Shown piece by piece: positions 18,307 through 25,711 of a DNA stretch of 64,000 bases. The position numbers and the translations under genes are program-made. The notes beneath the pieces are model-generated. The model saw nothing but the letters and a program-made list of their open reading frames with translations. It was not told the origin of the DNA and did no database searches. Source of the stretch: Clostridium sp. MB40-C1 (GTDB lineage: Bacteria > Bacillota > Clostridia > Clostridiales > Clostridiaceae); the NCBI RefSeq assembly GCF_030913655.1, contig NZ_CP133189.1:1054001-1118000 (forward strand), read 5' to 3'. Numbering within the stretch: position 1 is the first letter of the stretch; every line of letters starts with the position of its first letter.

Positions 18307-18370
18307 GACTTTGTTGTAGTCTTTGCAAGGAGCAAGCTGATTTAGAGCTGAATGTATCAATGACCTTCAT
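18275..18370 (-). CDS. 31-residue leader peptide upstream of the CD3324/FusB-like unit
   Basis: ATG at 18370, five bases after the near-perfect ribosome site GGAGGTG (18382-18376). The peptide begins MKVIDTFSSK, contains SLQRLQQSQL and ends CFVWGLSC, with three Cys and one Trp; it has no membrane or signal character. It is too short for usual gene calling. Its last third overlaps the 5' arm of a nested hairpin with a T-tract just before the CD3324 gene. This arrangement (strong site, short ORF, overlapping terminator, resistance-type gene downstream) matches antibiotic-responsive attenuators. I know no family for the peptide. Confidence 0.6.
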   Translation of the reverse strand: MKVIDTFSSKSACSLQRLQQSQLCFVWGLSC

Positions 18371-18396
18371 AAAAACACCTCCAATACGTTACGACT

Positions 18397-18425
18397 ATTA
18401 TATCATAATTTAATTATTGGAATAA
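18397..18425 (-). promoter_or_regulatory. candidate promoter of the leader peptide unit
   Basis: Reverse strand: TTATTC (18425-18420), 17 bases, TATAAT (18402-18397). The start would fall about 20 bases before the leader-peptide ATG. Confidence 0.5.
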
Positions 18426-18628
18426 AGAGTAAGATATGATACCATTAAGTCCATCGGCTTTTATAATTGTTCCAATGATCCTTGGAGAATGATATTTATC
18501 TATAATATTTTTGATAATAGCTTATATGTATCTAGCATTAAATAGATACTAAAGTGTATAAAATGAAAGGGGGATAGATTTAGTGAGAGTTTGGTACTTA
18601 TAATACACTCTCTTACTAAAGATAATAA

Positions 18629-19594
18629 ATGAAATATTATTTAGCACCAATGGAAGGAATTACGGGATACATATATAGAAATTCTTATGAAAAATTTTTT
18701 GGTAATATTGATAAGTATTTTACACCTTTTATTGTTACAAATAAAAGTAGAAGTCTTAAGACTAAAGAATTAAGAGATGTTTTGCCTGAAAATAATAAAG
18801 GGATGAATATAGTTCCTCAAATACTTACTAACGATTCAGAAGGGTTCGTTATTACTTCTAAAAAGTTACAACAATTAGGTTATAATGAGGTTAATTTAAA
18901 TTTAGGATGTCCTGCTGGAACGGTTGTTTCGAAAAATAGAGGCTCAGGATTTCTAGCTAAAAGAGAAGAACTTGATATGTTTTTAGATGAAATATTTAAA
19001 ATAGATGATATGAAAATTTCTATAAAAACTAGAATAGGAAAAGATAGTCCAGAAGAATTTTATGAGCTAATAAAAATTTACAATAAATATCCTTTAGAAG
19101 AATTAATTATCCATCCGAGAACCCGAGAAGATTTTTATGGAAACAAACCTAATTTACAGGTATTTAAAGATGCATTATCTTTAAGCATTAATCCAGTATG
19201 TTATAATGGGGATATTTTCACTGCTAGTGATTATGATAAATTAATAAAAACTTTTCCAGAACTAAAAACAGTAATGCTAGGAAGAGGTATACTAGCAAAT
19301 CCAGGGCTAATTAATGAGATTAAAAATAGTACTAATATAGATAAAAAAGTATTAAAAGATTTTCATGATGAAATTTTAAATAAATATATAGAATTATTTA
19401 ATGAGGATAGAAATGCAATATTTAGAATGAAAGAACTATGGGGGTATATGATTTACATATTTTCAGATAATAAAAAATATGCTAAAAAAATAAAGAAGTC
19501 ACAAAAGTTAAGTGATTATAATGAAGCTGTCTTAAGTTTATTTAGGGAGCAGGAAATCATAGAAGGTGCTGGATTATTTAATAATCAATATTAA
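18629..19594 (+). CDS. tRNA-dihydrouridine synthase family protein
   Basis: 321 residues; TIM-barrel flavoenzyme of the Dus family, which reduces uridine in the tRNA D-loop using NADPH and FMN. The N-terminal APMEGITG, the catalytic cysteine segment NLGCPAGTVVSKNRGSGFL, the KTRIG strand, the IIHPRTR basic patch and the FMN-phosphate segment MLGRGIL are present. It is a divergent clostridial branch rather than classic DusB. The ribosome site before ATG 18629 is weak. An independent gene, about 95 bases ahead of the nuclease gene. Confidence 0.87.
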   Translation: MKYYLAPMEGITGYIYRNSYEKFFGNIDKYFTPFIVTNKSRSLKTKELRDVLPENNKGMNIVPQILTNDSEGFVITSKKLQQLGYNEVNLNLGCPAGTVVSKNRGSGFLAKREELDMFLDEIFKIDDMKISIKTRIGKDSPEEFYELIKIYNKYPLEELIIHPRTREDFYGNKPNLQVFKDALSLSINPVCYNGDIFTASDYDKLIKTFPELKTVMLGRGILANPGLINEIKNSTNIDKKVLKDFHDEILNKYIELFNEDRNAIFRMKELWGYMIYIFSDNKKYAKKIKKSQKLSDYNEAVLSLFREQEIIEGAGLFNNQY

Positions 19595-19689
19595 ATATGG
19601 TTATGTTTTATTAATGGTAAATTGTTTTTAAATCAAAGCAATCCTATGATAAAATGTAATTAATATTTGCCTTTAGGGGGAGCATAACT

Positions 19690-20775
19690 TTGAACATAAA
19701 AGAAAAAATTAAAAAACTGCCTTCTTCACCAGGAGTATATCTTATGAAAGATTCGTTAGATACTATTATTTATGTAGGAAAATCTAAAAATCTAAGAAAT
19801 AGAGTTGGATCCTATTTTATAAATTCCAAATCTCATTCTCCAAAGGTAATAAAATTAGTGAAAAATCTTAAGGACTTTGATTATATTCTAACAGATACTG
19901 AATTTGAAGCTTTGTTGCTTGAGTGCAAATTAATCAAAAAAATTAAACCAATATATAATAGACAAATGAAAAGTCCAAAAGGTTATTGTTATATCAAAAT
20001 AAAAATGGACGAGAAATATCCAGATATTGAAATCCATAGCGAGCCTAACAGGTCTGATGGAGGTCTTTATTTCGGACCTTATACTAATAAGAATACTGTA
20101 GAAAAAGCGCTTTACGGTATAAAAGAACATAGTAAAATTTTGTGCACTAATAGTTCTCGAAAGGCTTCAGGATGTCTAAAGTATTCTATGAACTTGTGTA
20201 TGGGTATGTGCACAGCTAATCCTTCTCCTGAACATTATTTTGCTTTAGTAGAAAAAGTGATAAAATTGCTTAGTGGCACTAATTTGACTATTTTAGAGGA
20301 AATGGAACAGGAAATGAATATTGCTACTGCAAACCTTGATTTTGAAGGTGCAGCTAAATATAGAGATTATATAAAAGCAGTAAAGAATTTAGTAAGTACT
20401 GCAAAAATTATTAGATTTACAGAAGCCAATAAAAATATTGCTTTGGTAGAATTCCTAAATAATAAAGAAATTAAGTTTTTTTTGATAAGATATAATAAAC
20501 TGCTTTTCAGTGAAAAGTATAGACTTAACAATTTTAGTATTAATGAAATAAAGCATGAATTTAAAAGTAATATTATATCCAATTTTAGTGCTGTTTTAAA
20601 AAGTTCAGTTGATATTGGTAAGGACGAAATAGATGAAGTTCATATAATATATAATTATTTAAAAAGCAAAGAAAGTACATGTAAATATATAGCTATTCCA
20701 GAACAATGGATTAATGACATGGATAGCTTAAGTATTGATGGAGCTGTTGATAAATTTATTTTAGATAATTTATAA
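19690..20775 (+). CDS. Cho-like GIY-YIG nuclease (UvrC N-terminal half homologue)
   Basis: 361 residues from a TTG start seven bases after GGGGGAG. The GIY-YIG domain is at the N-terminus (PGVYLMKD ... IYVGKSKNLRNRV), followed by a UvrC-style cysteine cluster (CTNSS...C...LCMGMC) that binds 4Fe-4S in UvrC, and a UVR helix pair (NLDFEGAAKYRDYI). It lacks the RNase-H-like 5' nuclease and the HhH tail of full UvrC (about 600 residues), so it matches Cho-type enzymes that make only the 3' incision in nucleotide excision repair. The C-terminal 100 residues are unrecognised. Confidence 0.85.
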   Translation: MNIKEKIKKLPSSPGVYLMKDSLDTIIYVGKSKNLRNRVGSYFINSKSHSPKVIKLVKNLKDFDYILTDTEFEALLLECKLIKKIKPIYNRQMKSPKGYCYIKIKMDEKYPDIEIHSEPNRSDGGLYFGPYTNKNTVEKALYGIKEHSKILCTNSSRKASGCLKYSMNLCMGMCTANPSPEHYFALVEKVIKLLSGTNLTILEEMEQEMNIATANLDFEGAAKYRDYIKAVKNLVSTAKIIRFTEANKNIALVEFLNNKEIKFFLIRYNKLLFSEKYRLNNFSINEIKHEFKSNIISNFSAVLKSSVDIGKDEIDEVHIIYNYLKSKESTCKYIAIPEQWINDMDSLSIDGAVDKFILDNL

Positions 20776-20810
20776 TTAACCATAAGAATTCTTATATAAG
20801 TGTAGAATGT

Positions 20811-20948
20811 GATATGGTGAAGCGTATCACAAATAAACGAGGTTTTTAGCCTTAGGTAAGTAGTATAAATGCCTAAGGCTGTTTTTACAGATAAAAAATA
20901 CCGTATCATAAGTAATAGGATATTTACAAAATATGCTATAATAAAATA
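20811..20948 (+). repeat. dispersed intergenic repeat, copy A (long form)
   Basis: Begins GATATGGTGAAGCGTATCAC, continues with AAATAAACGAGG, then a hairpin (AGCCTTAGG/CCTAAGGCT, 20848-20856 with 20872-20880, then GTTTTT), then ACCGTATCATAAGTAATAGG, and ends TATGCTATAATAAAAT with an extended -10. The same order is found in copy F (54508-54655). The hairpin also serves as the terminator of the Cho-like gene. Confidence 0.75.
20848..20886 (+). terminator. terminator of the Cho-like gene, inside repeat A
   Basis: Perfect 9-bp GC-containing stem with a 15-base loop followed by GTTTTTAC. Confidence 0.7.
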
Positions 20949-21105
20949 CAGGTATAGAATCTATGTATTAGATTGTTAAGGGATATAGTAGATTATTTAT
21001 ATACCATTTACTACTTAATATTTATACATTAGAAATTGCAACTTAAAGTTGCAAAGAATGAGAAAAAAGAAGTTAAAGGTTGGTGTAAGAATAAGGTTAA
21101 ATCCT

Positions 21106-21127
21106 ATTATAATAAGTTTATTATAAT
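21106..21127 (+). promoter_or_regulatory. 22-bp palindrome before the XRE regulator gene, possible autoregulatory operator
   Basis: ATTATAATAA-GT-TTATTATAAT is a perfect 10+10 palindrome ending four bases before the AAAGGAG ribosome site. Its arms each contain TATAAT. It may bind the XRE protein encoded just downstream. Confidence 0.4.
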
Positions 21128-21146
21128 GTAAAGGAGATTCTAAAAT

Positions 21147-21842
21147 ATGAGTTTTGGACAAAATATTCAATTTTTAAGAAAAATGCATAAAGGAATGACT
21201 CAAGAAGAGTTGGCAGAAAAAATGGGAGTTTCTCGTCAAACTATTTCAAAGTGGGAACTTGATGCCACCTATCCTGAGATGGATAAGGTAATAGAACTAT
21301 GTAAACTTTTCTCATGCTCTATGGATAAGTTAGTTAGGGAAGATATAAATATGATTAATGAAGCCTATTCCAATATTAGAGTAGAAAAAATAGATTCATT
21401 TTCTTTTGTTAAATATTCAGTTATAAGTAGAGAACCAGAAGAAGATGCTATAAAACATATAAAAGATTGGGCTAATAGTAATAGAATTAATTCCCCACAA
21501 ATAATAGGGTGGGATTTTCCACATGTATCACAGGAGCAAATCAATGTATATCATATGCATGGATATGCTGCAGCCTGTATTTTACCTTCTAATTTTAAAG
21601 TAGAGTGTGATAGTTTGGAAATTGTCACTCAAAAAGAACAACAATATGCAGTTATTACAATCAAAGAACCTTTTATTGACCCATTTACTCTTATTCCTAA
21701 TGCATACAAGACACTTATGATATACATGGAAGTAAATTGTTACAAATATAAGCAGGCTAAAGATATTATATCTTGTTTTGAAAAGGTGTATGAGAAAGAT
21801 AGTGTTTGTTATATGGATGTATATATTGCTATTGAGAGTTGA
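21147..21842 (+). CDS. XRE regulator with C-terminal GyrI-like effector domain
   Basis: 231 residues after AAAGGAG. Residues 5-60 are a Cro/CI helix-turn-helix (MTQEELAEKMGVSRQTISKWE). Residues about 70-231 resemble a GyrI-like (AraC effector-binding) domain, a beta-alpha fold that binds small hydrophobic or cationic ligands. It lacks membrane segments. No target operon is adjacent; the palindrome before it suggests autoregulation. Two other GyrI-type regulators occur in this window (54993 and 62385), but those have AraC DNA-binding domains. Confidence 0.85.
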   Translation: MSFGQNIQFLRKMHKGMTQEELAEKMGVSRQTISKWELDATYPEMDKVIELCKLFSCSMDKLVREDINMINEAYSNIRVEKIDSFSFVKYSVISREPEEDAIKHIKDWANSNRINSPQIIGWDFPHVSQEQINVYHMHGYAAACILPSNFKVECDSLEIVTQKEQQYAVITIKEPFIDPFTLIPNAYKTLMIYMEVNCYKYKQAKDIISCFEKVYEKDSVCYMDVYIAIES

Positions 21843-22315
21843 TTTTCTTTAAATGAAAAGAGTGTTTTAGGATATTGATTATAATAACTATACAGATTTT
21901 ATTTTGTTTTAGGGCTATTGGATGAAATTAATTAAAGATTAATTAAGAAAAAGTGCTAATCTTGTGAGGATGGAGCATTTTTTTATTTGCTTTTAACTTC
22001 TATATCAATACTAAGGAACTTAATCTTTATTTTTAAGTGATGTATAAAAAGATTATGCTTTAAAACTAATTTTATTACATAAACAACAGATATACATTGG
22101 TTTATGTTATAATTTTCTTGAATTAAGTATGGTTATTAAGTGAAAAAAATGGCTAATATTTATTAGAAAATAAGTAATAAATCAAAGTGAGAATAGAGTA
22201 GTTACAGCAATTAATTCAGAAATGATAATTTTATATTGAAATATAGTCAATTAAATTTATTTAAAATCATATCTTATTTTTTATAAAAAATATAACTGAA
22301 AAAGAGGTATAAATT
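21843..22315 (+). other. intergenic region, weak terminator only
   Basis: A short imperfect hairpin (TGCT ... AGCA) at about 21955-21978 followed by seven T may end the XRE transcript. Otherwise AT-rich sequence with no ORF or repeat that I can support. Confidence 0.4.
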
Positions 22316-22726
22316 ATGATAAAACCAATTGTAAAAGATATATTGTTTTTAGGACAAAAATCAGAAGAGGCAACTAAAAATGATATAGTAGTAATTGATG
22401 ATTTGATAGATACATTAAGCGCAAATTTAGAGCATTGTGTTGGATTAGCTGGGAACATGATAGGAGTAAAAAAGCGTATATTGGTATTTACTGTAGGCAA
22501 CCTTATTGTACCTATGATAAATCCAGTTATATTAAAGAAAGAAAAGCTGTATGAAACAGAAGAGAGTTGTTTATCTTTAATTGGCTTTAGAAAAACAAAG
22601 AGATATGAAATGATAGAGGTGGAGTATCTTGATAGAACTTTTAAGAAACAAAAGCAAGTGTTTACTGGATTTACAGCACAAATAATTCAACATGAAATGG
22701 ATCATTTTCAAGGTACAATAATCTAG
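22316..22726 (+). CDS. peptide deformylase family protein
   Basis: 136 residues. Motif I is GLAGNMIG (residues 43-50), motif II is ESCLS with the metal-binding Cys85, motif III is QHEMDHFQG with His126, Glu127 and His130, so the metal site and catalytic Glu are intact. Motif I differs from the canonical GxGxAAxQ: it lacks the Gln that stabilises the intermediate. It matches the short second deformylase-like proteins of clostridia and may be a specialised or weak enzyme rather than the main Def. Confidence 0.85.
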   Translation: MIKPIVKDILFLGQKSEEATKNDIVVIDDLIDTLSANLEHCVGLAGNMIGVKKRILVFTVGNLIVPMINPVILKKEKLYETEESCLSLIGFRKTKRYEMIEVEYLDRTFKKQKQVFTGFTAQIIQHEMDHFQGTII

Positions 22727-22854
22727 CTGAATAATTAAAACAGTACTTACTATAAGAAATGGTTGTTGCTTGAATATAATATAAAACATACAATTGAAAC
22801 TTGAATTTGAAATATTATTAATTATATTGTATATAGGAAAGTCTAAGATTTTTT

Positions 22855-22942
22855 ACTTATGATACGCTCAACCGTGTCATAAATAAATGCGATTTTGGAT
22901 TTGATCATTAATTAATAATGGTTAGGACTACTTTTATTTAGA
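22855..22942 (+). repeat. dispersed intergenic repeat, copy B
   Basis: Holds GATACGCTCAACCGTGTCAT then AAATAAATGCGATTTTGG, a divergent form of the repeat. The flanking GATACG/CGTGTC bases can pair like GATATG/CGTATC of copy A, with compensating changes. No -10 box is conserved at its right end. Confidence 0.55.
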
Positions 22943-22984
22943 AACATGATATACTTATATAAAAAAGAAAGAGAGAAAAAATAT

Positions 22985-23245
22985 ATGGAACAGTTTTTTA
23001 AAGCGATAGAAGAGAAGATAAGAAAATCAGGATATTCTGGAGAAGTTAGTGGTGAAAAAATCTACGATGAAATAAGTGATGAGGCGGAGGAACAAGAAGA
23101 AGGAAGTTACTTATTCTTGAAGAAGCAAAATGACGACATCATGTTCGAATACAGATTGGATATTTTAGATGACAATATTAATTTGGTGACCCTTACGATA
23201 TATACACCAGAGAGAAAGTACTTTATTGATTTTGATGGGGAATAG
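22985..23245 (+). CDS. small acidic protein of unknown function
   Basis: 86 residues if started at ATG 22985; the frame opens at 22946 but with a Lys-rich leader unlike the rest. No family recognised. Acidic, with a helix-rich first half (EEKIRKSGYSGEVSGEKI) and a beta-rich second half (MFEYRLDILDDNINLVTLTIYT). The stop is 24 bases before the double-MerR gene, so it is probably cotranscribed with it. Confidence 0.55.
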   Translation: MEQFFKAIEEKIRKSGYSGEVSGEKIYDEISDEAEEQEEGSYLFLKKQNDDIMFEYRLDILDDNINLVTLTIYTPERKYFIDFDGE

Positions 23246-23269
23246 ATAGTGGCATGGGGGGCAAATAGT

Positions 23270-24034
23270 ATGGATAAGATATATAAAACAGCAGAAGTAG
23301 CTAAAATAGTTGGGGTACATTCCAACACTGTACGTTTGTACGAAAAGCTTAAATTAATACCAAAGGTGAATAGACTACCAAATGGTTATAGAGTATTTAC
23401 TGACTATCATATAAAGCAGTTTAACCTTGCTAGAACTGCCTTTAAAGTAGAGGTTCTACAAAATGGACTTAGAAAGAAGATAATCAATGTTGTTAAGTTA
23501 TCTGCCAAGGGAGAGCTTCAAGAAGCAATTAACTGCACAAATGATTATATAAATCAGATAAAGCAAGAGCGAAAAAATGCAGAGGAAGCCATAGAACTGT
23601 CAAAAAAGCTTTTATTAGGGATAGATGCTAAAGATAATGATATATTTTTTATGAGAAAACAAACGGCAGACTATCTCCAAGTCACAATAGACACATTAAG
23701 AAATTGGGAGATGAATGGTTTACTTACTGTTAAGAGAAAGCAGAATGGATATCGAGTTTATACTGAAAGTGATATTAATAGATTGAAAATAATACGTACT
23801 TTACGTTGTGCTAACTATTCCCTTTCAGCAATTTTGAGAATGCTTAATGCCATATCAGAAAGTAAGGAAATTGATATTAGAGAGATAATCAATAAACCAA
23901 AAGAGGACGAGGACATTGTTACAGCATGTGATAAGCTTCTTACTTCCTTAAGTGATGCAGAAAAAAATGCAAATAGTATATTAAAGCAATTAGAATTTAT
24001 GAAAAACCAATTTAATACAAACTCTACACTTTAA
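23270..24034 (+). CDS. MerR-type regulator with two HTH domains in one chain
   Basis: 254 residues from ATG 23270 after GGGGGG. Residues about 3-70 are a MerR winged helix (TAEVAKIVGVHSNTVRLYEKLKLIP ... NGYRVFTDYH), followed by a coiled coil, then a second MerR winged helix at about 125-195 (RKQTADYLQVTIDTLRNWEMNG ... NGYRVYTESD) and a C-terminal coil. A single polypeptide thus carries what is normally a dimer's pair of DNA-binding domains. The ABC exporter genes follow after a hairpin, so it most likely controls them. Confidence 0.85.
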   Translation: MDKIYKTAEVAKIVGVHSNTVRLYEKLKLIPKVNRLPNGYRVFTDYHIKQFNLARTAFKVEVLQNGLRKKIINVVKLSAKGELQEAINCTNDYINQIKQERKNAEEAIELSKKLLLGIDAKDNDIFFMRKQTADYLQVTIDTLRNWEMNGLLTVKRKQNGYRVYTESDINRLKIIRTLRCANYSLSAILRMLNAISESKEIDIREIINKPKEDEDIVTACDKLLTSLSDAEKNANSILKQLEFMKNQFNTNSTL

Positions 24035-24064
24035 CACCAGACTTTGTGATGGTGTTATTCTTTT
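24032..24064 (+). terminator. hairpin between the MerR gene and the ABC exporter
   Basis: 8-bp stem TAACACCA (24032-24039, including the stop codon) with TGGTGTTA (24050-24057), then TTCTTTTATC. Possibly a partial terminator that sets the ratio of regulator to transporter. Confidence 0.55.
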
Positions 24065-24085
24065 ATCAAAAGGAGGGAATAACAC

Positions 24086-24817
24086 ATGGAAGTAATAAAA
24101 GTTCATAATCTTTATAAATCCTATGGGGATGTTCAAGTGGTGAAGGATGTTAGTTTAACGGTAAAGAAAGGGGAGGTATTTGGATTGCTTGGGGCCAATG
24201 GGGCAGGAAAGAGTACTACTATAGAGTGTATTTTAGGTACAAAGAATTTTAATAGTGGGCAGGTATCTATCCTAGGCATGAATCCTCAAAAAGAAAGAAA
24301 ACAGCTATTTCAGAAAATCGGGGTTCAGTTTCAAGAATCTAATTATCAAGATAAGATTACGGTGAAAGAGTTGTGTGAAATAACTGAAGTTCTTTACAAA
24401 AATCCATTAGATTGTAATAAATTATTAGAGCAATTTGGCCTTCAAGATAAGGTTAAGAATCTAGTAAGCGAACTATCTGGAGGTGAAAAGCAACGATTAT
24501 TTATTATCCTAGCCCTAATTCCGAGTCCAGAGGTAGTATTCCTTGACGAGCTTACAACAGGGTTAGATGTAAAGGCTAGAAGAGATGTGTGGAAGTGCTT
24601 ATTAAACTTAAAGAAGCAAGGACTCACAATCTTTTTAACATCTCATTTCATGGATGAGGTTGAAATTCTGTGCGATAAAATATGTATTTTAAAAAATGGA
24701 GTAATAGATTTTTATGGAACAGTTGAAGAAGCAGTGGCACTAAGTCCATATGAAAAATTTGAGGATGCTTATTTATGGTTTGTAGATGAGGAGGAATTGG
24801 ATGATGAAAGTATTTAA
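24086..24817 (+). CDS. ABC exporter ATPase
   Basis: 243 residues after AAAAGGAGGG. Walker A GANGAGKST, signature LSGGEKQR, Walker B VVFLDELTTGLD and switch His in LTSHF are visible; Walker B has Leu after Glu where Pro is usual. It belongs to the ABC-2 drug/antibiotic exporter class. Its end overlaps the permease start by 17 bases. Under control of the double-MerR protein by position; the exported compound is unknown. Confidence 0.9.
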   Translation: MEVIKVHNLYKSYGDVQVVKDVSLTVKKGEVFGLLGANGAGKSTTIECILGTKNFNSGQVSILGMNPQKERKQLFQKIGVQFQESNYQDKITVKELCEITEVLYKNPLDCNKLLEQFGLQDKVKNLVSELSGGEKQRLFIILALIPSPEVVFLDELTTGLDVKARRDVWKCLLNLKKQGLTIFLTSHFMDEVEILCDKICILKNGVIDFYGTVEEAVALSPYEKFEDAYLWFVDEEELDDESI

Positions 24818-25547
24818 AGCAATGTTAAAAACTGAATTAAAGTTATCATTAAGAGGCATGGATATGTTCATCTTTGCAATCTGTATGCCAGTGTTGGTAA
24901 CTGTTATTTTAGGTGTTATTTATGGCAATAAACCCGCATTTCCTGAAGCAGATTTTACATTCATGGAACAATCCTTTGCAGCTGTATCAACCATTGCAAT
25001 ATGTGCAGGTGGTGTCATGGGGTTACCATTGGTATTATCTGAGTATCGTCACAGAAAGATATTAAAAAGATTTAGAGTAACACCAGTTAGCCCATCTATG
25101 ATTTTAGTAGTTCAAGGAGTAATCTATGCCTTATATGCTATTGCTTCATTAATACTTGTTTATTTAACAGCAAAAATATTTTTCAAGTTTCAATTTAAAG
25201 GTTCATGGATAAACTTTTTAGGCGCATATACATTAGTAATGACATCAATGTTCAGCATTGGATTTATGGTGGGGGGGATAGCGAAAAACATTAAAATGGC
25301 AGGTGTTATTGCAAGTATTCTATACTTTCCTATGCTTATATTTTCAGGAGCAACATTACCATATGAGGTTATGCCAACAGCGCTTCAAAAAGTGGCAGAT
25401 ATTTTGCCCTTAACTCAGGGGATAAAGCTTTTAAAAAGTGCATCACTTAATTTAAGCATAGATAATGCAATACCACCAATTTTAGTTATAAGTATACTTG
25501 CTGTAATATGTATTGGGGTATCTATTAAGTTTTTTAGATGGGAGTAA
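24801..25547 (+). CDS. ABC-2 type permease
   Basis: 248 residues from ATG 24801, six bases after AGGAGG that lies inside the ATPase gene; a second ATG directly follows. Six membrane segments in the ABC-2 arrangement, with the amphipathic start MKVFKAMLKTELKL and the loop LSEYRHRKILKRFRVTPVSP characteristic of the family. Forms the membrane part of the exporter with the preceding ATPase. Confidence 0.88.
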   Translation: MMKVFKAMLKTELKLSLRGMDMFIFAICMPVLVTVILGVIYGNKPAFPEADFTFMEQSFAAVSTIAICAGGVMGLPLVLSEYRHRKILKRFRVTPVSPSMILVVQGVIYALYAIASLILVYLTAKIFFKFQFKGSWINFLGAYTLVMTSMFSIGFMVGGIAKNIKMAGVIASILYFPMLIFSGATLPYEVMPTALQKVADILPLTQGIKLLKSASLNLSIDNAIPPILVISILAVICIGVSIKFFRWE

Positions 25548-25593
25548 TTTAAAACTGATAAAGAAATATTAATAGTTTAAACTTTTAATATTT

Positions 25594-25640
25594 AAAAAAT
25601 AGTAGCTATCCACTTGCGAAGTGGGGCTACTATTTTTTTG
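25594..25640. terminator. bidirectional terminator
   Basis: A 13-bp stem AAAAAATAGTAGC (25594-25606) with 25626-25638 encloses a small CACTT/AAGTG hairpin and is flanked by A-tract and T-tract, serving both the ABC exporter and the reverse-strand chaperone operon. Confidence 0.85.
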
Positions 25641-25711
25641 AGATTTTTTCTATAATTTATCTGAATCTATTGATTGGACAGGCTTCTTAGTTGCCTTTTA
25701 TATGATAATAA

